From NCBI GenBank assembly GCA_964633225.1, contig CAZWFQ010000005.1, positions 11,744-75,743 of the forward strand: a stretch of 64,000 nt of DNA. Reading direction: 5' to 3'. A model generated the notes under the pieces. It saw only the letters and a program-made list of their open reading frames with translations. It was not told where the DNA came from and did not search any database. The DNA is from JAKQIM01 sp964633225 (lineage in GTDB: Bacteria > Chloroflexota > Anaerolineae > Anaerolineales > UBA4823). Of this stretch, positions 51,779 through 63,967 are shown piece after piece. A program made the position numbers and the translations under genes. Numbering within the stretch: position 1 is the first letter of the stretch; each line of letters opens with the position of its first letter.

Positions 51779-53124
51779 ATGAGCGAGATAGAGACCCGTT
51801 ACCAGCAAACACTGGAGTATTTGTACAGTTTTGTAGATTTCAGCCTTAAACACTCGGTGGATATCCATCCCGAGCAGTTTGATCTGGGGCGCATGCGGGC
51901 CCTGGTGGAGATCCTGGGTAATCCGCAGGACAGTTTTTTGTCCATCCATGTTGCAGGCACCAAGGGCAAAGGCTCGGTCTCGGCATTGTGCGCCAGTGCC
52001 TTGCAGGCGCAAGGTTACCGCGTGGGGTTGTACACCTCGCCGCACCTGGACGATTACGCCGAACGCATCCAGGTGAATGGCCAGATGATTGGCCACGCTG
52101 AGCTGGTGGCACTGGTGGATGAGCTTAAGCCCAACATTGCAGCTATTCCGCGCCTGACGACTTTTGAAATCACGACGGCCCTGGCCTTCTTGTATTTCGC
52201 CCGCCAGGGTTGTGATGCCGCCTTGATCGAAGTGGGCCTGGGTGGGCGGCTGGATGCCACCAATGTGATCATGCCGCAGGTGGCTGTGATCACCTCGCTG
52301 TCTTACGATCACATGTTCTTATTAGGGAATACCCTGGCAGAGATTGCGGGTGAGAAAGCCGGCATCATTAAAGATGGTGTGCCGGTGGTGCTTTCACCAC
52401 AGTCTGAAGAAGCCCGCCTGGTGGTGGAGCGGGTGGCTGGTGAGCGGAGCGCCCCGCTGATTGAGGTGGGGACCGATTACCAGTTCACCTTGCTGGAGCA
52501 TTCATTAGCAGGGCAGATTTTCGAAGTGTGGGCCAGGCCGGCGGCTGGGAGTGAACCGGCGCCAGTGACCTTGCGCATCCCCTTGTTGGGCCAGCATCAG
52601 GTGAGCAACGCCGTCACCGCTTACGCGGCTTTGCAGGTGGCCTGCCAGCACGGCTTGCCGGTGAGTGAACAGGCCATCCAGGCTGGTTTTGCCAATGTGC
52701 ATTGGTTCGGACGCTTTGAAGTGCTGCGCCAGCAGCCACCGGTGGTGTTGGACTGCGCCCACAACCGTGATTCGGCGCTCAAGCTGCGCCAGACGTTGGA
52801 TGATTATTTCCCGGATGTGCCGGTGGTGATGATGTTCGGCGCATCTGAAGATAAAGATGTTGAAGGCATGTTTGCCGAGTTAATGGGGCGCGTGCAGCAG
52901 GTGGTGATCGTCAAATCCTTCCACCCGCGGGCCATGCTGCCTGAGAAGTTGTTGGCGCTGGCCCAGTGGTATAACTGCCCGGCGCGTATCGTTTTGGATG
53001 TGGCAGACGGATTTAAAGAAGCTCTGCGCCTGGCTGGTGATCAAGCCTTGCTGCTGGTCACTGGCAGCATTTTTGTGGTTGCTGGGGCGCGCATTGCTTG
53101 GGAGAAGGAAAATAGGAGCCGGGA

Positions 53125-53128
<4 letters not shown>
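51779..53128 (+). CDS. folC: Bifunctional folylpolyglutamate/dihydrofolate synthase
   Basis: The Mur-ligase-like ATP site is VAGTKGKGSVSALCASAL and the family motif TSPHLDDYAERIQVNG follows. The central region has LIEVGLGGRLDATNV and GEKAGIIKDGVPVV, and the C-terminal domain DCAHNRDSALKLRQTL. The enzyme adds glutamate to folate and may also make dihydrofolate from dihydropteroate. The length of 449 residues is normal. The stop overlaps the lon ATG (ATGA), so the two are coupled, a combination I have no functional reason for. Confidence 0.95.
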
Positions 53129-55626
<2,498 letters not shown>

Positions 55627-55636
55627 GGCGGCGGCG

Positions 55637-57061
55637 TTGTACGATATTCCTGTCTTGCTGGCAAAAGGGATGGGTGCGGGGCTGCATTGGTTCCCGGAGG
55701 ATGTGCCATTGGCGCGCCTGGCCTCGGTATTGGTGGGCATGGCTAACGCCGGGGGCGGCCTGGTGCTGTTGGGGATTGCCCCGCGCAGCGGTGAGGTGAT
55801 TGGGCTGGCGGATGTTGAAGCCGCGGTGGATAAGGTGTTCCAGGCAGCATTGATGGCTGAGCCGGCCCTGGTGCTGCCGCTGCCTCGCAAGGCGCAGGTG
55901 GCCCAGCCGGGCTCTGCTCCGGCGGTCCAGGTACTGTGCGTCACCGTGCCCGGCGGCTTGCCCCACGTGTACTGCCTGGAAGGGCGCTACCTGGGGCGGG
56001 AGGGCACCCAGACCAACCCTCTGCCAGCGCGACGCTTGCGCCAACTGCTGGTGGAGCGGGGTGCGGTGCAGTTTGATGCCCGCCCCCTGCCGGATGCCTG
56101 CCCAGAGGACCTGGACCCGGCCCAAGTGCAGGCCTATATGGAAAGGGCCAAGCAGGATGGTTTGCTGCCGCCTTCGATCTCAGAGCAAGATTGGCTGGTG
56201 CGGCGCGGCTGCCTGAAGCGGGTGGAGGGGGTGCTGCGGCCAACCTATGCCGCGCTGCTGCTGTTCGGGCGCTGCCCGCAGCAGTGGCTGCCCAATGCCA
56301 CCCTGCTGGCGGGGCGTTTCCCGGGGGCAACCCTGTCGGACAGTTACATCAAGCAGGATATCAGCGGTACGCTGCCCGAGCAACTGCGCCAGGCGGAAGC
56401 TTTTGTGCAGGGTAACCTGCGCAGCGTGGTGCGCCTGGTGGGCCTGCAGCATCAGGAGGCCCCCGAATACCCATTTGAAGCGGTGCGCGAGTTGTTGGTG
56501 AACGCCATTGCGCATCGTGATTACAGTGTGCAGGGGGATAACACCCACCTGTATATCTTCTCTGACCGCCTGGAAGTCCATTCGCCTGGCGGCTTGCCGG
56601 GCCCGGTGACGCTGGACAACCTGTTGGAGGCGCGTTTCTCGCGCAACCCGGTGGTGGTGCAGGTGCTGGCAGACCTGGGTTTTGTGGAGCGCCTGGGCTA
56701 CGGCTTGAACCGGGTGATGACGGTGACCCGCTCGGCTGGACTGCGCCCGCCGCGTTTTGAGGATGCCTCGGGCACCTTTCGGGTGACCCTGTACAGCGGG
56801 CTGGACGGCACCAACCAGCCGGCGGCAGACCTGTCTATCTACGCTTCTCTGGCGCTCAACCCGCGGCAGCAGATGGCCCTGGCCTACCTGGCGGGCCAGC
56901 GCCGCATTACCAGCCGCGAATACCAAGACCTGTGCCCCGACGTGCACGCTGAGACCCTGCGCCGAGACCTGGCCGACCTGGTCAGCCAGGGTGTGCTGCT
57001 TAAGATCGGCGATAAACGAGCCACATACTACATCTTGAAGAAGGTTGCGCCAGCCGCTTAG
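55637..57061 (+). CDS. AlbA_2 (Schlafen-like) domain protein with RecG-type ATP-binding domain
   Basis: The N-terminal 130 residues resemble the AlbA_2/Schlafen fold (LLAKG, then LASVLVGMANAGGGLVLLGIAP), though the usual EFK motif is replaced. The central region ends in the GHKL-like ATP-binding motif YPFEAVRELLVNAIAHRDYS with SPGGLPGPVTLDNL, as in HATPase_c_4 proteins annotated RecG-like. A C-terminal winged helix (RRITSREYQDLCPDVHAETLRRDLADLVSQG) would bind DNA. The start is TTG at 55637 or ATG at 55670; the first keeps the whole fold. It directly follows lon. Regulatory, toxin-related and defence functions have been proposed for such proteins; none is shown here. Confidence 0.82.
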   Translation: MYDIPVLLAKGMGAGLHWFPEDVPLARLASVLVGMANAGGGLVLLGIAPRSGEVIGLADVEAAVDKVFQAALMAEPALVLPLPRKAQVAQPGSAPAVQVLCVTVPGGLPHVYCLEGRYLGREGTQTNPLPARRLRQLLVERGAVQFDARPLPDACPEDLDPAQVQAYMERAKQDGLLPPSISEQDWLVRRGCLKRVEGVLRPTYAALLLFGRCPQQWLPNATLLAGRFPGATLSDSYIKQDISGTLPEQLRQAEAFVQGNLRSVVRLVGLQHQEAPEYPFEAVRELLVNAIAHRDYSVQGDNTHLYIFSDRLEVHSPGGLPGPVTLDNLLEARFSRNPVVVQVLADLGFVERLGYGLNRVMTVTRSAGLRPPRFEDASGTFRVTLYSGLDGTNQPAADLSIYASLALNPRQQMALAYLAGQRRITSREYQDLCPDVHAETLRRDLADLVSQGVLLKIGDKRATYYILKKVAPAA

Positions 57062-57105
57062 CCGGGCAACAGGGGACAGGCACCTTGCAGGTGCTCCCGT
57101 AAACG

Positions 57106-58545
57106 ATGGCATTCCGTTCCCTTGAGTTTCTGTATTTCTTTGCGCTGTTCTATGCGCTGTACCTGCTGCTGCAGAAATACCGCCGCGGGCAGAATTTGCT
57201 GCTGCTGGCAGCCTGCTATGTTTTCTACGGGTGGGGCGGCTGGCGGATGGTGTTGTTGATTGGCGGGCTGACCCTGCTGGATTACCTGGTGGGGCTGGGG
57301 TTGGGGCAAGGCAAGGATGACAAGGCGGCGCGCCTGCGGCGCGGCCTGCTGCTCTTGATCTCGTTGGGGGCCAACCTGGGGGCATTGGGGGTCTTTAAGT
57401 ACTTCGATTTCTTTGCCGGGAACATGGTTAAGGTGCTGGGCCGGTTGGGCCTGGATGCAGCGGCACCGGCCCTGGACCTGGCCCTGCCGCTGGGGATCAG
57501 CTTCTTCACGCTGAAGTCGATGAGCTATGTGATCGATGTGTACCAGCGGCGCAGCCAGCCCACGCGCAGCCTGCTGGATTATGCCATCTACGTGGCGTTC
57601 TTCCCGGCGCTGCCAGCCGGGCCGGTGGACCGGGCGCACGTGCTCTTGCCGCAGATCGCCCAGCCACGCCGCCCAAGCGCCTCGCAGGCGGCGGCAGGGG
57701 TGTACCTGCTGATCTGGGGCTTCTTCAAGAAGCTGGTGGTGGCCGATAACCTGGCTGGTGTGGTGAACCCGATCTTTGCCGACCCGGCCCAATACGCGGG
57801 GGCGGATTATGCACTGGGGGTGCTGGCCTTTGGGGTGCAGATCTATGCCGATTTTTCGGCTTACTCGGATATTGCGCGCGGGTTGGCCAAGCTGTTGGGC
57901 TTTGAGTTGACGGTCAACTTCCGCCTGCCGTTCTTTGCGCTCAACCCCACCGACTTCTGGCAGCGCTGGCATATCTCGTTCTCCGAGTGGCTGAGGGATT
58001 ACATCTTCTTCCCGGCGCGGCGAAGCCTGGTGAAGGCGAAGTTCTTGCCAGAGCTGCTGCCACCGATGCTGACGATGCTTGCCAGCGGTTTGTGGCACGG
58101 GGCGGGCTGGCCGTTTGTGCTGTGGGGGGGATATCACGGGCTGTTGATGGTGCTGTACCGGCGGTTTGAGAAGCGACCGATCCATCAAGACCCCTGGAAC
58201 AGCGGGCAGGCTTACCCATTGGTGATGCTGAGGATGCTGTTGATGTTTGGGTTGGTAACGTTTGGTTGGTTGTTCTTCAGGGCTGAGTCGTTGGATCAGA
58301 TCTGGTATATGCTGAGCCATTTTTCGCTGGCGGATTCAGCGAGCAGCTTGCCCAATGCCACCGACCTGCTGTTCTACAGCGCGCCGCTGATCTTGATGGA
58401 TGTGGCGCAGTATGCCAGCGGCAACCTGCTGCTGCCCACGCGCCTGCCAGCCCCGCTGAGGGCACTGTTCTATGCTTTGCTGCTGGCGGCGATCATTTTG
58501 CTGACGCCGAGCGATGTGACGGAATTCATCTATGCTCAGTTTTAG
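57106..58545 (+). CDS. MBOAT-family O-acyltransferase (AlgI-like)
   Basis: This polytopic protein of 479 residues (about eleven spans) starts FRSLEFLYFFALFYALYLLL and contains the MBOAT catalytic region FWQRWHISFSEWLRDYIFFP and the conserved His in ASGLWHGAGWPFVLWGGYHG. Members transfer acyl groups to extracytoplasmic glycans or wall polymers, usually with a partner such as AlgJ/DltD. No SGNH/AlgJ partner gene is adjacent. The catalytic His and Asn/Asp-region residues are present. It lies 44 bases after the AlbA/ATPase gene; the sequence between them holds no promoter I can call. Confidence 0.92.
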   Translation: MAFRSLEFLYFFALFYALYLLLQKYRRGQNLLLLAACYVFYGWGGWRMVLLIGGLTLLDYLVGLGLGQGKDDKAARLRRGLLLLISLGANLGALGVFKYFDFFAGNMVKVLGRLGLDAAAPALDLALPLGISFFTLKSMSYVIDVYQRRSQPTRSLLDYAIYVAFFPALPAGPVDRAHVLLPQIAQPRRPSASQAAAGVYLLIWGFFKKLVVADNLAGVVNPIFADPAQYAGADYALGVLAFGVQIYADFSAYSDIARGLAKLLGFELTVNFRLPFFALNPTDFWQRWHISFSEWLRDYIFFPARRSLVKAKFLPELLPPMLTMLASGLWHGAGWPFVLWGGYHGLLMVLYRRFEKRPIHQDPWNSGQAYPLVMLRMLLMFGLVTFGWLFFRAESLDQIWYMLSHFSLADSASSLPNATDLLFYSAPLILMDVAQYASGNLLLPTRLPAPLRALFYALLLAAIILLTPSDVTEFIYAQF

Positions 58546-58586
58546 AGAAAGAGAAGGCGGCGCCAAGCGCCGCCTTCTCTTTCTCT
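58544..58586. terminator. Bidirectional terminator after the MBOAT gene
   Basis: Arms of 20 bases (58544-58563 and 58567-58586) pair perfectly around CAA. The stem is rich in AGA/TCT at its outer end, giving a mixed U/C tail rather than a pure U-run. It separates the MBOAT gene from the convergent Agl23-like gene. Confidence 0.8.
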
Positions 58587-58588
58587 AG

Positions 58589-61500
58589 TTAGGGTACGAA
58601 GTGCAAGATGCGGTGGTTGCCGCTGTCGGCGACCCACAGGCCGCCAGCAGGATCGGCGGCAAGGCCAGAGGGGAGGATCAGGCCAGTGAGCTCGCTGCCG
58701 TAGTCGCCCCAGTAGCTGGTGAATTCACCGGCGGTGCTGAAGCGCAGGATGCGGTTGCCTTCGGGGTCGGTCAGATAGAGGCTGCCGCTGGCATCGGCCA
58801 GGATGGAGGGCTTGTTGTCGAGGGATTGACCATACCAGGCGACCACGTCCCAGGTGCGGAGGGGGGTGAAGATACCCGCCTCGCCAGGTTCGAAGACCTG
58901 GACACGCTGGTTCCAGGTATCGGCGACGTAGACCAGGCCATCGGGGTCAACGCTGAGACCGGTGGGTTCGTCGAATTGGCCGGGCTCGAAGCCAACGGTG
59001 CCAAACTGGGTGATGTAGCCACCCTGGGGGTCAAAGACGACGACGCGCTTGTTGCCGGTATCGGTGATGTAGACCATGCCGTTGGCATCGATGGCGATGT
59101 CGCGAGGGCCCCAGATGGCAAAGGGCGTTTCGCCCTGGCCAAAGAAGCCCCACATGGTGAGGAACTGGCCATCGGGGGTGAACTTTTGGATGCGGTGGTT
59201 CCAGGTGTCGGCGACGTAGACTGAGCCATCGGGCCCGACGGCCACGCCCCAGGGTTCGTAGAAGGTGCCACCCGGAGCGGCGCCCTGAGCGAGATCGGCG
59301 AAGGTGCCCCAGATATCCAGGACTTCACCAGCGGCGGAGAGGTGCTGGATGCGGTGGTTGTTGGTGTCGGCGACGTAGAGGGTGCCATCGGGGGCAACGG
59401 CTATATCGCGGGGGTTGAGGAACTGGCCCGGGTCGATGCCCTGGACGCCGTAGCTGAGATCGGCAGTGAGATTGACCTGCTTGCCCTCATAGGGGTCGGC
59501 GACCACTTCGGCGGCACTGGGCCCAACGCCGTAATCCCAAAGCTGGGAGACAACATCTTTGCGCAGGTAGAGGCGCATCTTGCCGGATGGGCTCCAGCTA
59601 TCCAGGCTCATATCAACGCCGGTGGCCTGGGCGTACTTGGTGTAATCGCGGTTGAGCCAGATCTGGAAGAGGGCTTCGCGCAGGTTGGGGTCGCGGAAGG
59701 CGTTGATAAGGCGCTCGCCGGTGAGGTTGAAGTAATCTTGATTAGGCCACCAGATGCGGATGTAATCGAAGCGGTAATAAGCCTGGCCAACGATGGGCTC
59801 GACCTTGCCGAAGTTGGTCTCGCCGACGAGGATGGCAGGGGCATCGCGCAGATCGCGGGTGGGGGTGCTGCCGAAGAAGCGCTGGTTGGGGTAGTTGCGC
59901 AGGTACCACCAGTAAGGATAGGTGGTGTCGCTGTCGTAGGCCACGACCATATCCAGGCCGCCGGTGAGGCGCTGGGAGAGGTCTTCGATCTGGGCGAGGG
60001 CGAGTTTATCGCCGGGGCCAGAATGGGCGTAGACGAGGTATTCGGTGGCGCGGTCGTAGTTGATGTACGAGGCCATGAAGGCGGCGCGAGCGGTGAGCAG
60101 GGCCAGGAAGGCGAGGAAGCCGAGGGTGATGAAGTGGCGGATGTACAAGGATGGCCACTCGTTGAGCAGGCGGAAGAGGGCGTAGCCGCTGAGGAGGGCG
60201 GCGCCGAGGGCAATGAGGAAATCGGAGGTGGCGGAAAGCTGCTCGAGGGATTGGCCTGCAAAAGGCGGGTTGGCGCCCAACAAGGAACGCAGGACGGCGG
60301 GGAGAGCCAAGACGAAGACGAGGAGGGCGGCGGGCATCAACCAGCCGCGAGCTTTGCGCAAGAAATCCCAACGCATGCTATCTACCAGGGCGCCCACGGC
60401 CCAGCCAGAGAGGATGATGAGGGGGAGGGTGATGTGGACGGTGAGCCAGGGCATCTTCTCGCCGGCGATGGAGTAGGCCAGCAGGCTGGAGACAGCCCAA
60501 AAGCCTAAGAGGAACAGCAGGGGCGGGGTTTGCAGGGCAGGCAGGGAGGGGAGAGCGGGTTCTTCTGCACTGGGGAGGGCGGGACCGGCTTCGGCAGCAG
60601 GGGGTTGAGCAGGCAGGGCGTCTTCAGGCAGGGTGGGGTGACGATCGCGCAGGAAGAGGAAGACGGCCAGGATGGCGCCGATGGCGGGGAGGAACTCGTA
60701 GATGGGGATCTGGATCAAGGCGTAGTAATAGAGGGGTTGGCTGCCGCGGTTGACCTCTTGCTGGGCGAGCCAATAGCCGAGCGAGCCGAGGGTGCCGGTG
60801 AAGAAGCCGGCGCCATTGGTGAAGAGGGTGGTGTAAAAGACGGTGAAGACGGAGTACCAGAGGGCGGCGTTGCCCAACCAGAGGCGGCGGTTCCAGGCCA
60901 GGCCGAGGACTACGGAGAGAATGGTGACAGGCAAGAGAACGGCGGCAACTTGTAAGATGCTGGTGAGGGTGAGGGCGCGCACCTCGGCGGCGTTGACGGG
61001 GATGCTCCAGCCGACGGCGTTGATGATGAAGGGAGAGAGCTGGGGCAGGATGAGGGTGCCAAGGAGCATGGCGAGATCGAAGGAGCGCTCTTGGCGGAGC
61101 TGGGCCAGGCCGAAGCCGGTGATGGCGTAATAGACGGCGGCGGCAATGGCCAGGAGGCCCAGGCCAAGCATGCTGAGGGGGTAAGCCTTGGGGATGCCGA
61201 TGGAGGGTGCGCCAGTGGGTATGGCGGGGGCGGTGAGGGCGGTGGCTGCCGGGCCGGTGCCAGCAACGTACATGATGGCGGCAACGGAGAATAAGAGCAG
61301 GGCCAGCATGAGGGCGATGATGAAGCGGGTGCGGGCCTGGGTGGAGGACCAGGGGCGGCCGGTGATGCGGTAGACGAGGTAGATGGCCAGGAAGAGGAGG
61401 GCCTGGGCGGCGTAGATGAAGGAGGTCTCTTTGGTGCAGAAGTGCAGGACGTTGACGAGGGTGAACCAATAGAGATAGCGGGAATGGCCGGTGTGCATGT

Positions 61501-61999
61501 AGCGCAGCATGGCCCAGAGCATCATCACGCCGAAGAGGGCCACAAAGGCCTCGTTGCGGACGTAACGGCCGTAATAGAGCATGTAGGGCGAGATGGTGAA
61601 GAAGAGGGCGGCGGCAATGGCCCCCACGCGGCCCAGGTAGCGGCGGTAATGCCACATGAAGTAGACCGTGGCGATGCTGAAGAGGACGGCGGGGATGCGG
61701 GCGGAGGTGTCGCTATCACCAAAGAGGAAGTAAGAGAGGGCAACGAGGTGGAACTGGAGGGGGCCGTGGGTGACGGGATCGTGGGCGTAGCCGCTGCCCT
61801 TGGACAGGAGCCAGGAGAAATAGACGTGGGAGGTTTCATCGTGGCTCATGACGCGGGGCTCGAGGAGATGGAAGCGGGTGACGATGGCCAGGATGACGAC
61901 CAGGGCGAAGACGAGGGTCTCCCAGCTCAGGCGGAAGCCAGGCAGGATGGGACGGTCGAGGAGGGAGGGTTTTTCTGCGGTTGGTTGAAGAGGTTGCAT
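58589..61999 (-). CDS. Agl23-like (GT39-type) membrane protein fused to a six-bladed NHL propeller
   Basis: The 1136-residue product has an N-terminal multi-span domain with the GT39/PMT-like Asp-Glu loop in MSHDETSHVYFSWLL and HDPVTHGPLQFHLVA, as in the TIGR03663 (Agl23) family. A luminal domain follows (about 640-850), and then six NHL repeats (about 865-1136), each like PRDIAVAPDGTLYVADTNNH and GVAVGPDGSVYVADTWNH. It should act outside the membrane on lipid-linked glycans, but the reaction is not defined. The NHL propeller may bind glycan or protein. Its start follows a weak AGAG site. It is 63 bases downstream of the channel gene. Confidence 0.85.
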   Translation of the reverse strand: MQPLQPTAEKPSLLDRPILPGFRLSWETLVFALVVILAIVTRFHLLEPRVMSHDETSHVYFSWLLSKGSGYAHDPVTHGPLQFHLVALSYFLFGDSDTSARIPAVLFSIATVYFMWHYRRYLGRVGAIAAALFFTISPYMLYYGRYVRNEAFVALFGVMMLWAMLRYMHTGHSRYLYWFTLVNVLHFCTKETSFIYAAQALLFLAIYLVYRITGRPWSSTQARTRFIIALMLALLLFSVAAIMYVAGTGPAATALTAPAIPTGAPSIGIPKAYPLSMLGLGLLAIAAAVYYAITGFGLAQLRQERSFDLAMLLGTLILPQLSPFIINAVGWSIPVNAAEVRALTLTSILQVAAVLLPVTILSVVLGLAWNRRLWLGNAALWYSVFTVFYTTLFTNGAGFFTGTLGSLGYWLAQQEVNRGSQPLYYYALIQIPIYEFLPAIGAILAVFLFLRDRHPTLPEDALPAQPPAAEAGPALPSAEEPALPSLPALQTPPLLFLLGFWAVSSLLAYSIAGEKMPWLTVHITLPLIILSGWAVGALVDSMRWDFLRKARGWLMPAALLVFVLALPAVLRSLLGANPPFAGQSLEQLSATSDFLIALGAALLSGYALFRLLNEWPSLYIRHFITLGFLAFLALLTARAAFMASYINYDRATEYLVYAHSGPGDKLALAQIEDLSQRLTGGLDMVVAYDSDTTYPYWWYLRNYPNQRFFGSTPTRDLRDAPAILVGETNFGKVEPIVGQAYYRFDYIRIWWPNQDYFNLTGERLINAFRDPNLREALFQIWLNRDYTKYAQATGVDMSLDSWSPSGKMRLYLRKDVVSQLWDYGVGPSAAEVVADPYEGKQVNLTADLSYGVQGIDPGQFLNPRDIAVAPDGTLYVADTNNHRIQHLSAAGEVLDIWGTFADLAQGAAPGGTFYEPWGVAVGPDGSVYVADTWNHRIQKFTPDGQFLTMWGFFGQGETPFAIWGPRDIAIDANGMVYITDTGNKRVVVFDPQGGYITQFGTVGFEPGQFDEPTGLSVDPDGLVYVADTWNQRVQVFEPGEAGIFTPLRTWDVVAWYGQSLDNKPSILADASGSLYLTDPEGNRILRFSTAGEFTSYWGDYGSELTGLILPSGLAADPAGGLWVADSGNHRILHFVP

Positions 62000-62062
62000 A
62001 GTTACTCTCTTGAAAGGGCGTTTATAACCGGGATATACAGGGTGAACAGGATATTCCTGGGT

Positions 62063-63967
62063 TTAGCCTTCGGCCAGGACGATGATGCGATCGGCGTCGG
62101 TAAAGGTGATCTGTTTTGACTTTTCGGGGTTGATGACCACGCCGTAGGCATTTTGGGGGTCTTCGGAGAGGGCCTTGAGGCGGTAGCCGATGGCAACATG
62201 ACCCTGACGGCGGGCGGCCTCGATGACGGTGTAGAAGTTAACGGGCTTGCCGGGCTGGACGTAATCTTGGGCGAGGTTGAGGTAGAGCTCAGAGCCTTCG
62301 GGATCGAAGAGGTCTTCGAAGACGGGGGCGAGGGATTTGTTCTCGGAGATCTGCGACATGAGCAGGCTGATGAGCTTGTCGCTGACGATGAAGTCGTCGG
62401 CGCGGCTGACCTCGGCGAGCTCGCGGTTGCGGACATCGAGGATCTCGCTGACGATGGAGAGGCGGCAGCCGGTCTTTTCGGAGATATCGCGCAGGTGGAG
62501 GAGGGTGACGAGGGAGCGGGCGTCGGCTTCTTGGGCGTTGTGGAGGTCGTTGGAGCTGAGGGTGATGATGTGGTTGAACTGGGTGACATCAAGGCCGTCT
62601 AGGGTGCGGCGGTCGATGGTGTCGCCATGTTGGAGGGCGAGGGAGATGTTCTGGAGTTCGCTGGTTTGGCAGGCTGCTTCCATCTCGGCCTGGGGGGTGC
62701 CGCTGAGGACTTTGACGGTGGAGCCTTTGGCCACGTAGGCATCGAGCTCGTGGATGATGATGGGGGCGCGGCGGTTCCAGCCGAGGATGAGGGTGTGCTC
62801 GGGGCCAGCGGAGGGGCTGGTGTGGGTGTGGATGGCGGCGGTATTGAGCTTATAATCTGATAAGCCCGAAAGGATCATGGTGTCATCGTCTTCAGAGATG
62901 ACGACGAGCTTATCGCCGGGCTGGATGAGGGTGTTCATGGGGGGGTTGAGGGAGGCCTGCCCACCGGCGGGGAGGAGGCCCATGACGGCGGAATCTTCGT
63001 AAATGAAGAGAGCTTCGCCGAAGGTCTTGCCAACCATGGAAGGTTCTTCTTTGATGTAGATCTCGTCGCCGCCGAAGTCGAGCAGCTCGGTGTAGATGAT
63101 GGAAAGGCCAGATTGGCGGCAGGTTTGGGCGGTGATGCGGGCGATGAGCTCATCGACCTTGACCAGCTCGGCCTCGCTTTTGCCGACGAGTTGGGCGGCT
63201 TCGAGGTTCTTGGGGTTGCGGATCTCGGCGGTGATGTGGTAAGGCTGTTGGCGGCGGTGGGGGTTGTTGGTGAGGGCGAGGATGGTCTTGATGGTCTGGG
63301 AGTCAGCATCTTCGGTTTCGGGGGCGAGGATGATGATGGACCTGGCGGCGTGGGGGTTGACGATATCGAGATCGGTGAGGTCCATGGGGCTGCCGGTGCG
63401 GCAGACGATGTGGGTGGTCTGGAGATCGGAGACCTTGCTGCGGAGCTCGTCTTCCATTTCGACCTTGTCTTTATCGGCCAGGATGGCGATGCAGGCGCGG
63501 CGCTGGTTGGCGTTGGCGGAGGCGAGCTCAGAGACGACGGCAAAGACCTGTTCAGACCAGCCGAGGATGACGGTGTGGTCGTGTTCGACGACGAGGGAGC
63601 GGCCTTTGCGCAGCTCTGCGATGCGGCCTTCGATGCCGCTGCCGAGGACGCCGATGAGGGTGCTGACGATAAAAACACCGCCGAGGGTGACGATGAACAT
63701 GGCAAGTAAGAACCACCAGTTGCCGGTGTCGCCGCCCATGGTGCCGGCATCGAGGGTGCGCATGAGGCTCATCCAGGCGACCTGAATGAAGCCGAGGCGG
63801 GTACCATCTTCTTGCAGGCCGATGGGGGTGAGGGAGACGATGGCAGAGATGATGAGGATGAGGACAGCCGAGGCAACGAAGAGCATGGCGATCATGGCGG
63901 GGGTGCCTTTGGCCATGAGGTTGTCAAACCAATAGCGCAGGCGGTCAGCGGTGGAGATCTTTTTCAT
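62063..63967 (-). CDS. CASTOR/POLLUX-like ion channel with tandem RCK domains
   Basis: The N-terminal region has two membrane spans (residues 22-48 and 84-108) around a pore-like loop (SLMRTLDAGTMGGDTGNW), then two RCK/TrkA-N-type modules (VILGWSEQVFAVVSELAS and LILGWNRRAPIIIHELDA) and further TrkA-C-like domains. This is the CASTOR/POLLUX/SYM8 layout known from plant symbiosis channels, also present in bacteria. Permeation of K+ or Ca2+ is unknown here. The 634-residue length is close to the family norm. The Agl23-like gene follows it on the same strand. Confidence 0.87.
   Translation of the reverse strand: MKKISTADRLRYWFDNLMAKGTPAMIAMLFVASAVLILIISAIVSLTPIGLQEDGTRLGFIQVAWMSLMRTLDAGTMGGDTGNWWFLLAMFIVTLGGVFIVSTLIGVLGSGIEGRIAELRKGRSLVVEHDHTVILGWSEQVFAVVSELASANANQRRACIAILADKDKVEMEDELRSKVSDLQTTHIVCRTGSPMDLTDLDIVNPHAARSIIILAPETEDADSQTIKTILALTNNPHRRQQPYHITAEIRNPKNLEAAQLVGKSEAELVKVDELIARITAQTCRQSGLSIIYTELLDFGGDEIYIKEEPSMVGKTFGEALFIYEDSAVMGLLPAGGQASLNPPMNTLIQPGDKLVVISEDDDTMILSGLSDYKLNTAAIHTHTSPSAGPEHTLILGWNRRAPIIIHELDAYVAKGSTVKVLSGTPQAEMEAACQTSELQNISLALQHGDTIDRRTLDGLDVTQFNHIITLSSNDLHNAQEADARSLVTLLHLRDISEKTGCRLSIVSEILDVRNRELAEVSRADDFIVSDKLISLLMSQISENKSLAPVFEDLFDPEGSELYLNLAQDYVQPGKPVNFYTVIEAARRQGHVAIGYRLKALSEDPQNAYGVVINPEKSKQITFTDADRIIVLAEG

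Noticed and set aside
56180..58320. Two long minus-strand frames opposite the AlbA/ATPase and MBOAT genes
   Set aside because: Gln/His/Arg-rich shadow translations of well-supported plus-strand genes.
59342..60508. Plus-strand frame of 388 codons opposite the Agl23-like gene
   Set aside because: Highly acidic, low-complexity translation with no fold. It is a shadow of the strongly biased codon use on the minus strand.
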